Shown here piece after piece: positions 11,721-24,535 of a stretch of DNA of 64,000 bases. The position numbers and the translations under genes were made by a program. Below the pieces are notes generated by a model, which was not told the origin of the DNA, ran no database searches, and saw nothing but the letters and a program-made list of their open reading frames with translations. The stretch is taken from NCBI RefSeq assembly GCF_003597395.2, contig NC_133774.1, positions 37,262,048 to 37,326,047 on the forward strand, written 5' to 3'. This stretch comes from Chelonoidis abingdonii (Eukaryota; Chordata; Testudines; Testudinidae). Positions within the stretch are counted from its first letter, which is position 1; each line of letters opens with the position of its first letter.

Positions 11721-12245
11721 TCATAGACTCTAGGACTGGAAGGGACCTCGGGAGGTCATCGAGTCCAGTCCCCTGCCCTCATGGCAGGACCAAATACTGT
11801 CTAGATCATCCCTGATAGACATTTATCTAACCTACTCTTAAATATCTCCAGAGATGGAGATTCCACAACCTCCCTAGGCAATTTATTCCAGTGTTTAACT
11901 ACCCTGATCAGTTAGGACTTTTCCTAATGTCCAACCTAAATCTCCTTGCTGCAGTTTAAGCCCATTGCTTCTTGTTCTATCATTAGAGGCTAAGGTGAAC
12001 AAGTTTTCTCCTCCTCCTGATGACACCCTTAAGAACCTGAAAACTGCACATGTCCCTCTCAGTCTTCTCTTTCCAACTAAATAACCAATCCTTCAGCCTT
12101 CCTCATAGGTCATGTCTCAGGACCTTTAATCATTCTTGTTGCTCTTCTCTGACTTTCTCCAATTTCTCCACATCTTTCTTGAAATGCGGTGCCGAAACTG
12201 GACACAATACTCCAGTTGAGGCCTAACCAGCGCAGAGAAGCGGAA
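11721..12245 (-). mobile_element. CR1 LINE 3' fragment
   Basis: The + strand starts with the reverse complement of the CR1 3' end ('tcatagactctaggactggaagggacctcgggaggtcat') and continues through the usual tail phrases ('gagatggagattccacaacctccctaggcaatttattccagtg', 'tctccaatttctccacatctttcttgaaatgcggtgcc'). It is 5'-truncated, as most CR1 insertions are. Confidence 0.9.
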
Positions 12246-12304
12246 GAAGACTTCTTGTGTCTTGTTTAGTGAGATATATTAGAGTGAAAAGTCATCATTT
12301 AGTG

Positions 12305-12619
12305 AAGTGGTCCCAGCCAGAGATCCGGAGCCTCTGGGGGCTGCCATACAGGGCTGGCATTAGACTTACTGGGGCCAGGCAGAAGAAAACCCAAGCCCAC
12401 TGCCTGCGGCTGAAGCCCAGGGCTCCAAGCCCTGCCAACCAGGGCTGAAGCGAAGTCTGAGCAACTTTGCTTTGCAGGCTCCCTAGCAGTTGCCCTGCTG
12501 TTACCGCTAATGCTGACTCTGGTTTCATAGCAGAAAAACTATTGTGTGGAGCAAGTGGGCATGGAGGTTTTTATTCATGTTGGAATGTGAAGGCTAGAAA
12601 GAAAAGGTTGCAAACCCTG
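12305..12619. mobile_element. degenerate non-autonomous hAT element
   Basis: The interior 'gggctgaagcccagggctccaagccctgcc...' and the end 'aaaggttgcaaaccctg' fit a hAT family. The flanking 8-mers ATTTAGTG (12297-12304) and CTTTAGTG (12620-12627) match at 7 of 8 positions. The left end is eroded. A second copy of a hAT-like terminal sequence, CAGGGCTGGCATTAG, begins at 12349 and resembles the end of the 9275-10073 element, so the structure may be composite. Confidence 0.6.
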
Positions 12620-12644
12620 CTTTAGTGCACACAAAATGCATACT

Positions 12645-13535
12645 TCATAGAATCATAGAAGATTAGGGTTGGGAAGAGACCTCAAGAGGTCATCTAGTCC
12701 AACCCTGCTCAGAGAAGACCAACCCCAACTAAATCATCCAGCCAGGGCTTTGTCAAGCCGGGCCTTAAAAACCTCTGAGGATGGAGATTTCACCATCTCC
12801 CTAGGTAACCCATTCCAGTGCTTCACCACCCTCCTAGTGAGAGAGTTCTTCCTAATGTCCAACCTAGACCTCCCCACTGTACTGAGGACACGCTCCTTGT
12901 CTTGTCATCTGCCACCACTGAGAATAGCCGAGCTCCATCCTCTTGGGAACCCCTTCAGTAGATGAGGGCTGCTATCGAATACCTCCTCTCTTCTTCTTCA
13001 GACTAAACAAGCCCAGTTCCCTCAGCTGTCCTCATACGTTAATGTGCCCTAACCCCCTAATCATTTCGTTGCCCTCCATTGACTGTCTCCAATTTGCCAT
13101 ATCCTTCTAGGGGAAAGAGAGGGGACAAAACTGGATCTTTACTCCAGATGTGGCCTCACCGGTGCCAAATAAAGGGAGTAATCACTTCCCTGTCTGTGGG
13201 CAGTGCTCCTACTAATGCAGCGCAATATGCCATTAGCTTCTGGCACAAGGGCACACTGTTGACTTGTATCCAGCTTCTCGTCCAGTGTAATCCCAGTCCT
13301 TTTCTGCAGAACGCTGTTAGCCAGTCGGTCCCAGCCTGTAGCAGTGCATGGATTCGTCTGTTCTAAGTGCAGGACTCTACACTTGTCCTTGTTGAACCTT
13401 ATCAGTTTTCTTTTGGCCTAATCCTCCAGTTTGTCTAGGTCACTCTGGACTCGATCCCTACCCTCCACATATCTACATTTCCCCCCAGCTTAGTGTCATC
13501 TGTGAACTTGCTGAGGGGGTTCTCCCTGGCTACTC
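12645..13535 (-). mobile_element. CR1 LINE 3' fragment, about 0.9 kb
   Basis: It begins with the reverse complement of the CR1 3' end ('tcatagaatcatagaagattagggttgggaagagacctcaagaggtcat') and continues through conserved tail phrases ('ggagatttcaccatctccctaggtaacccattccagtgcttcaccaccctcctagtgag', 'ctctacacttgtccttgttgaacctt') to about 13535. Its 3' end differs from the copy at 11721, so it is a separate insertion of another subfamily. Confidence 0.92.
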
Positions 13536-13961
13536 AGATGGAGTGTCTACTTACTGTCTCCTCGCCTATAAAATAGAGGAGTTACATTTTTAACTGTCTC
13601 CCCTTCTACTTTCCTTTCTTTGACAAAAGAAGGACTGAATGGTAAATAGTTTGCAAACCCTGACCAAATGCATCATGATTCATCCTCACACTGAGAAGTT
13701 ACATTACTTTTTAAGGATGGGAAGTTGCAGCTAACTTTACCAAAGGCAGTCTCACTTCCACTTACAGGTAGACCAAAGGAAAATGGTTGCCATGTTGCTG
13801 GCTTCAGTCTCATTGACAGTAATAGCAGATGGTGGCCATTTTGAATATCAGAAAATGTGAGAGTTGACAACTTTTCATGTTTTCATGAAACAAATTAAGA
13901 AAAATTGTTAGGATAAAATCATAAGAGGTGGCAATAGTGTTATCAGCTATGGCAGTGTTTC

Positions 13962-14960
13962 ATAAGAACATAGAAACATAAGATGTCATACTAGATCAGA
14001 GCTAGTCCGTCTAGTTCAATGGCTTGACTCTGGCCTGCACCAGATGCTTCAGTGGAAGATGCAAGACACCCCACAGTAGGTCAGTTTGGGATAATCTGCC
14101 TGTTATGAAAATCTCATCCTCATCCCTAATAGTCAGATTACCCTAACTCTGAAACAGAAAGTTTTATACTCCTTCTAAAACTCTTCTGTTAGCATTAACT
14201 CTTACAATTCTGGAAATTATTCTTCTCTGTATAATCATCCTGTCGTTTTTAGAATTTTGCTAAGAGCTTGACCTCAACAGCATTCTGTGGGAATGAGTTT
14301 CACATCTGATTACCTATTGTGTGAAAAAGTATTTCCTTTTTGTGTGTTTTGTATTTGCCACTTTTCATTGAAGTTCCCTTGTTCTTGTGCTATGACATAG
14401 GAAGAACAGAAGTTTTGAGTTACTTGGTTTATATCATTTATTGTTTCATATATTGTTACTGTGACCCTCTTATTTGCCTCTGTCTAAAGTAAACAATCCT
14501 AGTCTTCTCAGTCTCACCTTATATGAGGTTTTTCTATGCCCTGTAATGTTCTTATTGCACTTGTCCTACTCTTCTCTAATTCTGCAGTATCCTTTTTGTG
14601 GTGAGATGACCAGTACTGTACAGTTTGTTCTAGTGAGGGCATATCATTGATTTTCATAATGGCATTCTGTTTTCTTTGCTGTGTCCCATGCTATTCTAAT
14701 GCATCCTAAAGTGGTTGGTTTCCATTGCATATTAAGCAGAAGTCTTTTCAGCTTTCCAGAATGAGGGACAAGTCCCTTCCCGAGTTGATGATTAAAACAG
14801 AACCCTATAAGGAGTCTGAGCAGTTATTTTTTTGCCCTCCACTATGAATTACTTTTCGCTTATTTCCCTCAGACTTATTGTGATTGCCCTGAGGCCTGTT
14901 GTGAACCTTTTATATATGTCCATCATATCTATACCTTCAGAATTGCCTCTGGCCTGACTT
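13962..14960 (-). mobile_element. CR1 LINE 3' fragment, about 1 kb
   Basis: The + strand begins 'cataagaacatagaaacataagatgtcatactagatcagagctagtccgtctagttcaatg', the reverse complement of a turtle-type CR1 terminus. It runs through typical tail text ('gaatgagtttcacatctgattacc', 'tatgaggtttttctatgccctgtaatgttcttattgcacttgtcc') to about 14960. Related termini occur at 53130-53803 (+) and 55427-55660 (-). It is strongly mutated and has no open frame of note. Confidence 0.85.
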
Positions 14961-15214
14961 CTGCTCTTCGTGTTTTTAGAAGGTTGTGATAGGGCTTGTG
15001 TGTGCATACTTTCAGCATCATAGGGACAGAAATCTGATTCACAGAGACATTAATTTGAAAATTGGATTTTTTTGAACTAGTTACAATCTCTAATCATAGT
15101 AGTAATGAAGTGTGTCTACAGTATGCTTTCTGAAATATGGTGTAACCCACACACGTCCTGGGTGTGGTGTTCTGTCCCATCTAGTAGCGTTGAGACCACT
15201 TAGAAAGAGACAGA

Positions 15215-15375
15215 AAATGAGTCTGCTCTACAGCCTTAGCTAACTGCTAGTTGGCTTTTAGCTCATGCAGTGGAGGCTTATGCTTCAAGCTTCAGAGGCC
15301 TCAGGTCCAATACCACTCGCTGATGACCGGGGTCTGTTGGAGTTACAATGGCATTCTGTTTTCTCTAACCAAAAA
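15215..15375 (+). mobile_element. tRNA-derived SINE (turtle Cry-like), with A and B boxes
   Basis: The head 'GGCTTTTAGCTCATGCAGTGG...' carries an A-box-like sequence TAGCTCATGCAGTGG (15259-15273). About 45 bases later comes the B-box-like GGTCCAATACC (15304-15314). This matches the internal polymerase III promoter layout of a tRNA. The following 'ctgatgaccggggtctgttggagttacaatgg' is recognisable as a turtle repeat. Related repeat sequence seems to extend upstream to about 15140, so the exact 5' edge is uncertain. The B box is degenerate, and this copy is unlikely to be active. Confidence 0.65.
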
Positions 15376-17261
15376 ACTATAAATCACAGTGTGAATTATG
15401 CCGTCTCCCTTACTCATGTGCTATTCACCAGCTATGTATATGGAGCCACACACAGTTGCTAGTATCTGAAACATGTAATGAAATGCGTAGTTTATGAAAA
15501 TATGTTTTGTGACCTAAACAGAGGTTCATTTATAGGTTAGTGATACAGTCAAACATCTGTCAGTTTTTTCTGATGCTACAACTAAGATATAAGACCATAA
15601 CTCAAGGCAATTACAGAGAGATTCATTTGCTTTCAGTTTGCTTTCTTTGTAATTTGACAGCACTTTATGTGCAGCCTTAGCAGAATTTTTTTATTTTTTT
15701 ACAACTTTGACAGATTTTTTATTATTGATATAAATGTCCACAGTTATGAGACATTTTGGGGGGGCAAACAATGGAGAGGATGTTGGACAATTTATTTTAA
15801 TCACAGTTGTTGTTGAGATTCAAAAAGTTAAAGCTTTAAAACACAAATTTTGGACTTCACATGTCAAAACATACAAAGTTAAATATCCTTAAATCAAATT
15901 CTAGTTCTCAAGCATCATTTTTATTTCTTTGCCTATTTATAAATTTCAGTTATTAATGATGGAAATGTTTGTTGGTTTGTGTGTGTATTGTGAAATCAAC
16001 ATTTACTGATCAGTAGACTTGGAAGAATTACACTTTTTATGTGTAGTCATTTTGTCTTCCCTCTATCAGTATTTCACACAGCAGCAAGGGGAAAGAAAAT
16101 CATTTTAAAAGAATCCAAAAAAGTGACTGTAAAAACACACAAACTGAAATAGAATGGTGGGGCCAGGTGTAATACCCAGTACTCTTTTTAACTTGTTTTT
16201 TTAAATTGACTAGATTATTGATTTAAATAAACGACAACATACTGAATATTCAAATAAACCACATCTAGAATATCCCATAGTTTTTAATTTCATTTGTTCT
16301 TTCAGTAATTTAAATAATGTATTGTAAAAAAAAATCCGTACATGAAACAGCAGTGACCGCTCTAATCATAGACTGTATCTGTTTGCTTAATGTATGGAAA
16401 GTGTTATTACTGTTCAAATTAGTGAACAAGCTCATTGAAATAGCATTTACTGTTTTTTCCCCAAAACACACAGCATAATTAGGAATAAACTATCTTAATT
16501 GAGGGATTTTATTTGGAAAGAATGAGGTTCTAAATTGTGAATATTCCATGACCTTTAAACTTGAAACACTTTTGAGAACAGAAATAAGCAACTTCTCAGG
16601 AATTTTCAGCAAACTTTAAAATGAAAAATATGTTTAATCCATGGTAAGTGCCCTTTCCTCAGTTCTAGCTTCACGTTTCCCCATGGGCACAGTGTTCACT
16701 CCCTTTCACTAGCTTCTCCTCTCTAATTTCATAGTTTCATTCTTCCCATCCAGTCTGTCCTAGAGCCTACTGATTCTTCTTCTCTCTCTGCCATCATTGA
16801 GTTAGGCAGCTCTGTCTTAATTCCTCCTGCACAACTAATAAATAGGCCACAAAATCTCCTCTCCATTTGCAGACATACCCTGATGTCTAATCACCTCACT
16901 TCCGTCTCCAGCCTCCCAAATGGGCAGATTGGTGACTGAGTCTGATCTAGTCTTTCCAGTGACTTCAGTGCATTCTGTTGCATTTAGAAATGGAAATAAA
17001 GCATTTTCTTTATCATCATATTTTTACTAAGGGGATCCTGTTACTTTTTTTCTTTCCCTGAAAGTGAAAGATTGTGTTCAGTACTCAAGGACAGTGATAG
17101 CGACTTCCATCTCTCTTCATATACTGATTAAAATCATCTTTCCACCTAATCAACCACATGACTCATGTTTCTTCTACTCAGTAGGAATTAGAAACCTGGA
17201 AATGTCATTTATTTAAAAAAAAAAAAAAAAAAAAAGAGCAAAGATTGATCATTTGTATTGC
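15376..17261. other. AT-rich intronic sequence with a pyrimidine-rich patch
   Basis: I recognise no exon. The segment 16650-16930 is pyrimidine-rich and may be an old repeat remnant. A 21-base A tract occupies 17215-17235. Confidence 0.4.
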
Positions 17262-17440
17262 AGTCATATCTAGGGAGGGAACTCAGTCACAGATCAGAGA
17301 CCTCATGGTGCTAGTCACAAAGACGCTCCGCCTCAGAGAGATTACAGTCTAAAAATATGACACGATGCATTCAGTTGACAAAATGGGGGAGGCAAGAAGA
17401 TTTGTGGGGAGGTTGAGGTAACAGTAAAACAAATGAAGTT
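17262..17440 (+). repeat. fragment of an old interspersed repeat
   Basis: The phrase 'atggtgctagtcacaaagacgctccgcctcagagagattacagtctaa' parallels the fragments at 32395-32510 and 48826-48925 ('gtgctaggtgttatacaaacaca', 'ccccaaagagcttacagtctaag'). The family is not named by eye. Confidence 0.5.
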
Positions 17441-18804
17441 TAGCATAATAAGCAGATGTTTTAGCTTGTCATTTTCCTAGCCATTGTCAAATGTTGGTGT
17501 GTTATATCATATTTCAGACTTCTGGCATCAAATATTTAAACAGGGAAACTCATTTTCAGCCCATATACTTTCTGATGCTAATGGCATCTAAGCTAATTTT
17601 CTAAGTAACTTGTAATAGTTTTGTTCTGGTTTGGGCAGACAGAAGTAGCCTTACTTAACCCTCTTAAATATATTTTAAAACTAACTACTTTTTATTTAAC
17701 AAAAAAGATGGTTTCTTATTAAAAGTAGTTCTATAGTACAGTCAGTTTGTCATGTGTATTTTTCCAAGTAATTGGAAGGCTGTCTTTGCTTTATCCTCCT
17801 ACCATGAAATATATTCGTATGTCAGGTCACTATATTGTGCTGTTTGCTTACTTTACACTGCTAGTTCTAAATCTTCAGAATTATGTGAGATTTTTGTGGA
17901 TAAATTCTAAATCCACAATAAAAATACAAATTAAATTAAAAATGTGGAGGTACATTTTTCTTTAAATTGTAAGTTTTTAAAACAAGTTGAATCCTCACTT
18001 GATCAGAAATAAGAGTTCTGTTAAGATTTGAAAAGGTTTCTACAGAACAGACTATCAAATCCAATGTTGGAATTTTCATTTCCAACCTATTTTCCAAGTG
18101 TTTGAAAGGTCATGCTTTTAAAACAGTTTGTTTTGATGGAGTGAAATTGTCTGTCTACAATGTTAGGTCCTACGAGTAGTTCCCTGTTTGGTCTTTAAAT
18201 CACATTAGTCTAATATATCTTTAAAAATAGTTACATATATGTGGTAAAATACAGATTATTGTGATATCTTCAGGTTTTCTTTCTAAAGTACAGTTCAGCT
18301 TCGGCATGTTCAGATGCAATAGTATAGCATTTTATTATCCAGGTAAATATCCTTAATACTGTACATCAGCAAAAAAAAAAAGTATGCTGTATTGTTGATA
18401 TGTTGTAACTTGCTGTGTTGAACCATGGGAATGTGGCAATGTTTTACAGTTCTGCTATTAGCAAAGATCTTCAGTAAGATGGCGAAAGAGTAGGTGGGTT
18501 GCTGAGGAGCAAGGCAAGGCACTGAAGAAACTTTGTCAAAATCAGACTGTCTCCAGCTTACTGATTGTTGACAAAGTCTGATGAAAATTTTTTTCCAACC
18601 AGCTCTAATCTAGCTCTAGTTTTAATTTCTGGGAGAATCTGGCACTCATGAAAGTAAACAACTGTTCATCTCAACTAGACTTCGTTAGAAAACATGTATG
18701 CACTTGCTTATCTTCAAGCACAGTGTTTTTAATAAGACTACTCACCTGCTTATTTAAGTTTATGTATAAGTATCTGCAGGATTGGTGCCTAAATAAAGAC
18801 ATGG
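17441..18804. other. AT-rich intronic sequence
   Basis: I see neither exons nor recognisable mobile elements. The short open frame at 17747-17965 shows no domain. Confidence 0.45.
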
Positions 18805-18965
18805 CTTCCAATCTTGCCATTAGGTTTGTGTGGTCAGACCCCTGTATGAATGTAGAGCCCCGTTGACTTCTGTGGGACTCTGTGGATGCAAGTGAGGATC
18901 TGGTTGCAGGACTGGGGCCATAGTTGCCTGAGTGAAGCAAAGGCCTAACACTCAGCTTGATGGCG
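18805..18965 (+). repeat. old LINE/SINE-tail-like fragment
   Basis: The text 'gagccccgttgacttctgtgggactctgtggatgcaagtgaggatctg' is typical of widely dispersed old LINE/SINE tails in sauropsids. It has no coding capacity. Confidence 0.4.
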
Positions 18966-19149
18966 TTTGTCTGAACTATTGATTTTAGTGCAAATCACCA
19001 TACTGGAAAAGTCTGGTTCCCAGGAAAATCAGGACCCCAACATTGCTTGGTGCTGCAAGTAGAGGAACTCTCTGCTGCCTTCTGCTGCTGCTTACACATA
19101 TCAGAGGCAGCAGCTTAAAGATGTGTGTGAACATTGTCATTAGCATGGA

Positions 19150-19670
19150 CTAATAGAAATAAGAGAGCCTTGGGGGGGAGGGGTATATGTAGGAGAGAAA
19201 GCAGCAGGGAATGGAGGGGTGGGGCAGCGGTGGTGGAAGAAGCAGGAACTTTAGAGGAGTAGAAAACAGGGGTCTGGGATGGAGGGGGGCAGGGCTGGTT
19301 GTGAGGAAAGCTAGGATGCAGACAGAGAGGCTTCACAATGGAGGGTAAGCAGGGACCTGTGGGGAGGGAATAGGTGGAGGGCTACCCAGGGACTGACAAG
19401 GGAATGAGGGGTGGGGAGCAGTAGTGAAGAGGGGAGGGGAAAACTAGATGGGTGGGACTTGGGAAGGGGAAATGGAGACCACAGAGACCTGTAATGGGGA
19501 GTAGGGGATAATGGAAGGGCACAAAGAGACTGTACCACGTAGGTGCAAATGTGGGACCCTAAGTATAGTGGGGGTGGGTGAGGGTGAGTTGCAGGGAGCC
19601 CCTGAAGTAACACAAAGGGAGCTTGTGGAGGGAAGGGAAAAATGCAGGAAGCCCCTTGTGGGTGCAATGT
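19150..19670 (+). other. G-rich, strand-asymmetric tract
   Basis: About 500 bases with many GGGG and GGAGGG runs and very few C runs on the + strand. The runs are close enough to allow G-quadruplex formation. Open frames on the minus strand (Pro/Ser/Leu-rich) follow this composition and are not genes. Confidence 0.7.
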
Positions 19671-21031
19671 TCTCTGCCTGCATGTTGATTCTGATCTTTA
19701 ACATTTCTGGGCTGCATTTCTACAGAGATTGCCAGTTGTGCTGAGTTTTATATGGTGATTTGTGAAGTGGACAGAATTTTAGATTTTCATTAGTGACTCA
19801 TCTGGATTAAAACCCTAGTTTCAGAATGTGAAAGGATTTAATGTAGTTAACACCCTGTGATCTAGCAGAATCATGGGGAATGTCAAAAATTAAATTCAAA
19901 GTGTAAACCTATATCTACTCTTCTCATCCTATAGTGTATTTAAGACCTCTAATATTAGTAAAACAAAGTTTAAAAAAATCTTGGCTGTAGGATTCTGATT
20001 AATAACAACTTTTCACTTTCCCTTTTTACTTATTTGTGAAACCTATTCAATTTTATTCCAGTATTTGTTCATAACTTTGAGAATAGCTAACACATTCTTT
20101 CTGTGCAGAAATATACATGGAGTTAAATCCATCCAAAACCAAGTTAAATCAAACTTTTATCTTTGACCCAGATTGCCTGCACATTGAAGTCCAGGACCTC
20201 TTTGGTAGCATTCTCTGAAATTCTTCTGGTTCCATGCATAGGCCAGTTAGGCAGAATTGGAGGTTCTCAATGTGTGAATGAAATGATAGCACTGGGAGAA
20301 GGGATTTAGATTTATTAGGAACTGGGGAACCATTTGGGAAAGGAGGAGCCTATACAGAAAGAATGGGCTCCACCTAAACCGAAACACAGCCACATTGCTG
20401 GCATGTAAAATTAAAAACATTGTAGAAGAGTTTTTAAACTAACAGGTGCAGCAGTGCTTGCAGTTCAGACATAGACATGCCTTAGGGGAGGATTTATTAA
20501 AGGGGATACTCTATATCCTAGTAAAGAGGAATGGATAGAAATTGATAAAGTGCAGATAGGAACTGAAGAGAAACAGTCAAACAGGAGTGCAATTCAGTTA
20601 CATCACATGAAAGCAGAAAGCTAAAGATTGACTGGTTTTATAAGTGCTTGTATTTAGATTTCTAGCATTTATATACCAACACGGGTGAACTTGAGTGCCT
20701 GGTATTAAATGGGGATATTAATATAATAGGCATATCAAAAACTTAGTGGGAGGATGCTAATCAATGGGATATGGTAATACCGGAGTACAAAATATATAGG
20801 AATGGCAGAGTAGGTCATGTTGGTGAGGGAATGGAACCATATGTGAAAAATTTATTCTATATTTCAGTCTAACTGTACCATAGAATCTCTGTGGATAGAA
20901 ATTCCATGCTTGAATAATAAGAGTATAGCAGTAGGAATATATTACTGACCACCTTACGGGGATGGTGACAGTGATTGTGAAATGATCAGAGAGATTAGAG
21001 AGGTTAAAAAAACCCAGAAAACCCAGTAATA

Positions 21032-21214
21032 ATGGAGGATTTCAACTATCCCCATATTGAATGGATACATATAATCTCAGGATGGGGTGCAGATATAAAA
21101 TTTCTACACATCATTAATGACTGTTTCTCGGAGCAACTAGTTCTGGAACACCCAAGGGAAAGACAGTTCTTGATTTTGTCCTCAGTGAAGCACAGGATTT
21201 GGTCAAAGAGATGA
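21032..21214 (+). pseudogene. CR1 endonuclease-domain remnant
   Basis: The short frame starts MEDFNYPHIEW, which corresponds to the conserved (G)DFNYPDI(x)W motif of the APE-type endonuclease of CR1 ORF2. It ends in 'LILSSVKHRIW', which corresponds to the LDLV-like block. The preceding Gly is replaced, and the frame stops at 21214, so no functional nuclease is encoded. Confidence 0.75.
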
Positions 21215-21940
21215 ATATAGCTGAACCACTCAGTAATAGCAACAGTAATGTAATTAAATGTAACATCCGTGTAGTGCGGGGAGGGGAAGGGCACCGTGCG
21301 GATAAAAAAGAGACACACCACAGTAGCATTTAACCTCAAAAGGGGAGACGACAAAAATGAAGACACTAGTTGAATGGAAATTTAAAGGAATAGTAAAATA
21401 CCTGCAAGGAAGAGTGAAATGCCTGCAAGTTTTATGGAAACTATTTTAAAATACCGTAGTAGAAGCTAAAACTAAATGTGTACCCTGAATAAAAAAACAA
21501 CAAACCAATAAGAGGACCAAAAAAAACCCCTACCCTGGCTAAATAGCAGGGTAGAAGAAGTGGTTAGAGGCAAAAAGGCATCTCTTAAAAATTGGAAGTA
21601 AAATCCTACTGAGGAAGATAAAAGAGCATAAACTCTGGCAAGACAAATGTAGAAGTATAATTAGGCAGGCCAAAATGGACTTTGAGGAGCAACTAGCAAA
21701 AGACACAATGTAACAGCAATTAAAAATCAGGAAGCCTGCCAAACAGTCGGTGGGGCCACTCGATGAACAAGGCAGTAAAGGAGCAGTCAAGGGAGACAAG
21801 GTCATTGAGGGGAAACTGAATGAATTCTCTGCATTGATCTTCACCGCAGAGGATGCGAGGGGGATTAACACACCTCAGCCATACTTTTTAGGTGACAAAT
21901 CTAAGGAACTATCCCAGGCTGAGGTTCGGTAGAGGAGATT

Positions 21941-22869
21941 TTGGAACGAACTAATAAATTAAAGAGTCGTAAGTCACCAGGACCAGAAGGTATTCACCCA
22001 AGAGTTCTGAAGGAACTTAGCCATGAAACTGAGGAACTACTAACTGTGCTATGTAACCTATCCCTTAAATCAGCCTCTGTAACAGATGACCGGAAGATAG
22101 CTAATGTAATGACGATTTTTAAAAAATTTTTGAGAGCTGATCCTGGCAATTACAGGCCTGTAAGCCTAAATTCTGTACCAGGCAAATTGGCTGAAACTAT
22201 AGTGAAGAACAGAGTTAGCACACCCGATATGTTGGGGGAAGAATCAACATGACTTTTGTAAAGGGAAATTATGCCTCACTAATCTATTAGAATTCTTTGT
22301 GTGTGTCAAAAAGTATGTGGACAAAGATTATCCAGTCAATATTGTGTACTTGGTCTTTCTGAAAGTCTTTGAGTTCCCACCTGAAAGACTCTTAAGCAAA
22401 GTAAGCTGTCATGGGATAAGAGGGAAAGTTCAGTCATGGATCAGTAACTGGTTAAAATATAGGAAACTAAGGGAAGGTAAAATGGTTAGTTTTCACAATG
22501 GAAAGAGGTACATAGTGGGATCCTCCAAGAAGCTGTACTAGGGCCCGTGCTGTTCAACATATTAATAAAGGTTCTGGAAAAGGGGGTGAATAGTGAGATG
22601 ACAGTTTGCAAATTATATAAAATTATTCAAGATAGCTAAGTCGAAAGCTGACTGAAGAGTTACAAAAGGATCTCACAAAAGTGAGTGACAAAGCAACAAA
22701 ATGGCAGATGATATTCAACGTTGATAAGTACAAAGTAATGTACGTTGGAAAAAATAATCCCAACTGTACATACAAAATGATGGAGTCCAAATTAGCTGTT
22801 GCAACTCAAGAAGGTGATCATGGAGTCATTTCAGTGGTTTTCTGGAAACATCAGCTCAATGTGCAGTGA
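21941..22869 (+). pseudogene. CR1 reverse-transcriptase remnant, broken
   Basis: The 21941-22252 segment contains KSPGPEGIHPRVLKEL and DPGNYRPVSLNSVPGK, hallmark reverse-transcriptase blocks of CR1. Later segments at 22299-22541 (GIRGKVQSWISNWL) and 22681-22869 (KATKWQMIFNVDKYKVMYVG) belong to the same domain but are split by stops and frame changes. Around 22598-22630, where the catalytic aspartate pair should be, the sequence reads as KLYKII, so the active site is lost. Confidence 0.85.
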
Positions 22870-23912
22870 CAGTCAAAAAAGTTAACAATGTTAGATACCA
22901 TTAGGAAAGAGAGAGATAATAAGACCGACAATACCATAATGCCACTGTTTAAATCCATGGTAAACCTACACCTTGAATACTGGTTGCCCCATCTCAAGAA
23001 AGTTTTTTATATTAGAATTGTAAAAGGTACAGAGAAGGGCAGCGAAAATGATTAGGGGTATGAACAGCTTCCGTATGAAGAGAGATTAAAAAAAGATTGG
23101 CACTGTTCATCTTAGAAAAAGAGACAACTGTGGAGCAATATGATTGAGGTCTATAAATACATGAATAGTGTGGAGAAAGTGAAGTATTATTTACCTCCTC
23201 ATGTAATGCAAGAACCAGGAGCCTCCTAATGAAATTAATAGGCAGCAGGTTTAATACAAACATAAGGGAGTACTACTTTACGCAATACAGTCAACCTATG
23301 GAACTTGTTGCTAGGGGAAGTTGGGAAGGCAAAAGTATACTGGGTTCAAAAGGAATTAGATAAATTCATGGAAGATGAGTCCAATCAGTTGTTGTTAGCC
23401 AACATGGTCAGGGATACAACTCCATATATTGGGTGTCCCTAAACCTCTGACTGCCGGAAGATTGGACTAGACAAGAGGGAATAGATTATCCAATATTGCT
23501 CTGTTCTGTTCATTTCCTCTGAAGCATCTGGCTCTGGCCATTTTTGACAGACAGAATAGTGGGCTTGATGGACCATTGGTCAGATCCTGTGTGGGCATTC
23601 TTTTGTTCTCCCCTGATTTGCAAGACTGACATGTAGAAGGGGTGGGGGACAGGGCCAAAAAAATGAAGCGGAGGTTCAGTTTCCACAGGTTTGGTATCTA
23701 GGCCTTCAAACTTGTGGGTGCTGGCCAGCTGTGCATAGGAATCCTCTGTTCTATCTCCCATGAGCCATAGTGATGGGGTCATCTGTGTTTTGACCCCTGT
23801 GTGGGGAGGATCACAGCATAAGTAGTGAGAGTTACTGCTGCTGAAAGCATTAACTTGGCATGATTTTTACTGAGGATCTTCTTTGAGGAGAGCGAACAGC
23901 TGTCCCCTGGGT

Positions 23913-24535
23913 CTCATAGACTTTAAGGCCAGAAGGGACAATCGTGATCATCTAGTCTGACTTCCTGTAGCCTGTGATGTGCAGAACCTCACCCACTCAC
24001 TGCTAATAAAGACTAATAACCTCTGGCTGAGCTACTGAAGTCCTCAAATAATTATTTAAAGACTTCAAGTTACAGAGAATCCACCATTTACTCTATTTCA
24101 AATGAGAAAGCGACCCATCCCCCATGCTGCAGAGGAAGGCAGAGAACCTCCAGGGGAACCTGGGGAAAATTCCTTCCCATCTCCAAACATAGCGATCTGT
24201 TAGGTCTCATGAACATGTTCAGGGTCTGTCAACCAGATACCTGGGAAAGAATTTGCTGTAGTAACTTGGAGCCCTCCCCATCTAGTGCCCATCTCCTGTT
24301 GGGGATATTTGCTACTAGTGGTGGCAGATGGGACACATGCTATTGTAGGCAATCTCTTCATACCTTCCCCTTCATAAACGTTATCAAGCTCAGTCATAAA
24401 AGCAGTTTTTATCCCCGCTGCTCCCCTTAGGATGCTGTCCCAGAATGTCACTCCTCTGATGATTAGACACCATTGTTAATTCCAAGCCTAAACTTGTTGA
24501 TGGTCAGTTTATATCCATTTATTCTTTTTCTTTTC
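23913..24535 (-). mobile_element. CR1 LINE 3' fragment
   Basis: The + strand starts with the reverse complement of a CR1 terminus ('tcatagactttaaggccagaagggacaatcgtgatcatctagtctgac') and continues with 'ctcagagctactgaagtcc'-like and 'atctccaaacatagcgatctg' phrases. The right edge near 24535 is approximate. Confidence 0.8.

Larger units (their letters stand above)
20190..23612 (+). mobile_element. long, decayed CR1 LINE (ORF2 remnants and 3' end)
   Basis: The element runs from 'ggccagttaggcagaattggaggttctcaatgtgtg' (about 20230; the true left edge may be earlier) through endonuclease and reverse-transcriptase remnants to a 3' end 'gatggaccattggtcagatcctgtgtggg'. The 3' portion matches the separate copy at 53130-53803, so both belong to one family. 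It is about 3.4 kb, longer than the usual 5'-truncated copies but lacking an intact ORF. A retrotransposon of this kind moves by target-primed reverse transcription. Confidence 0.85.
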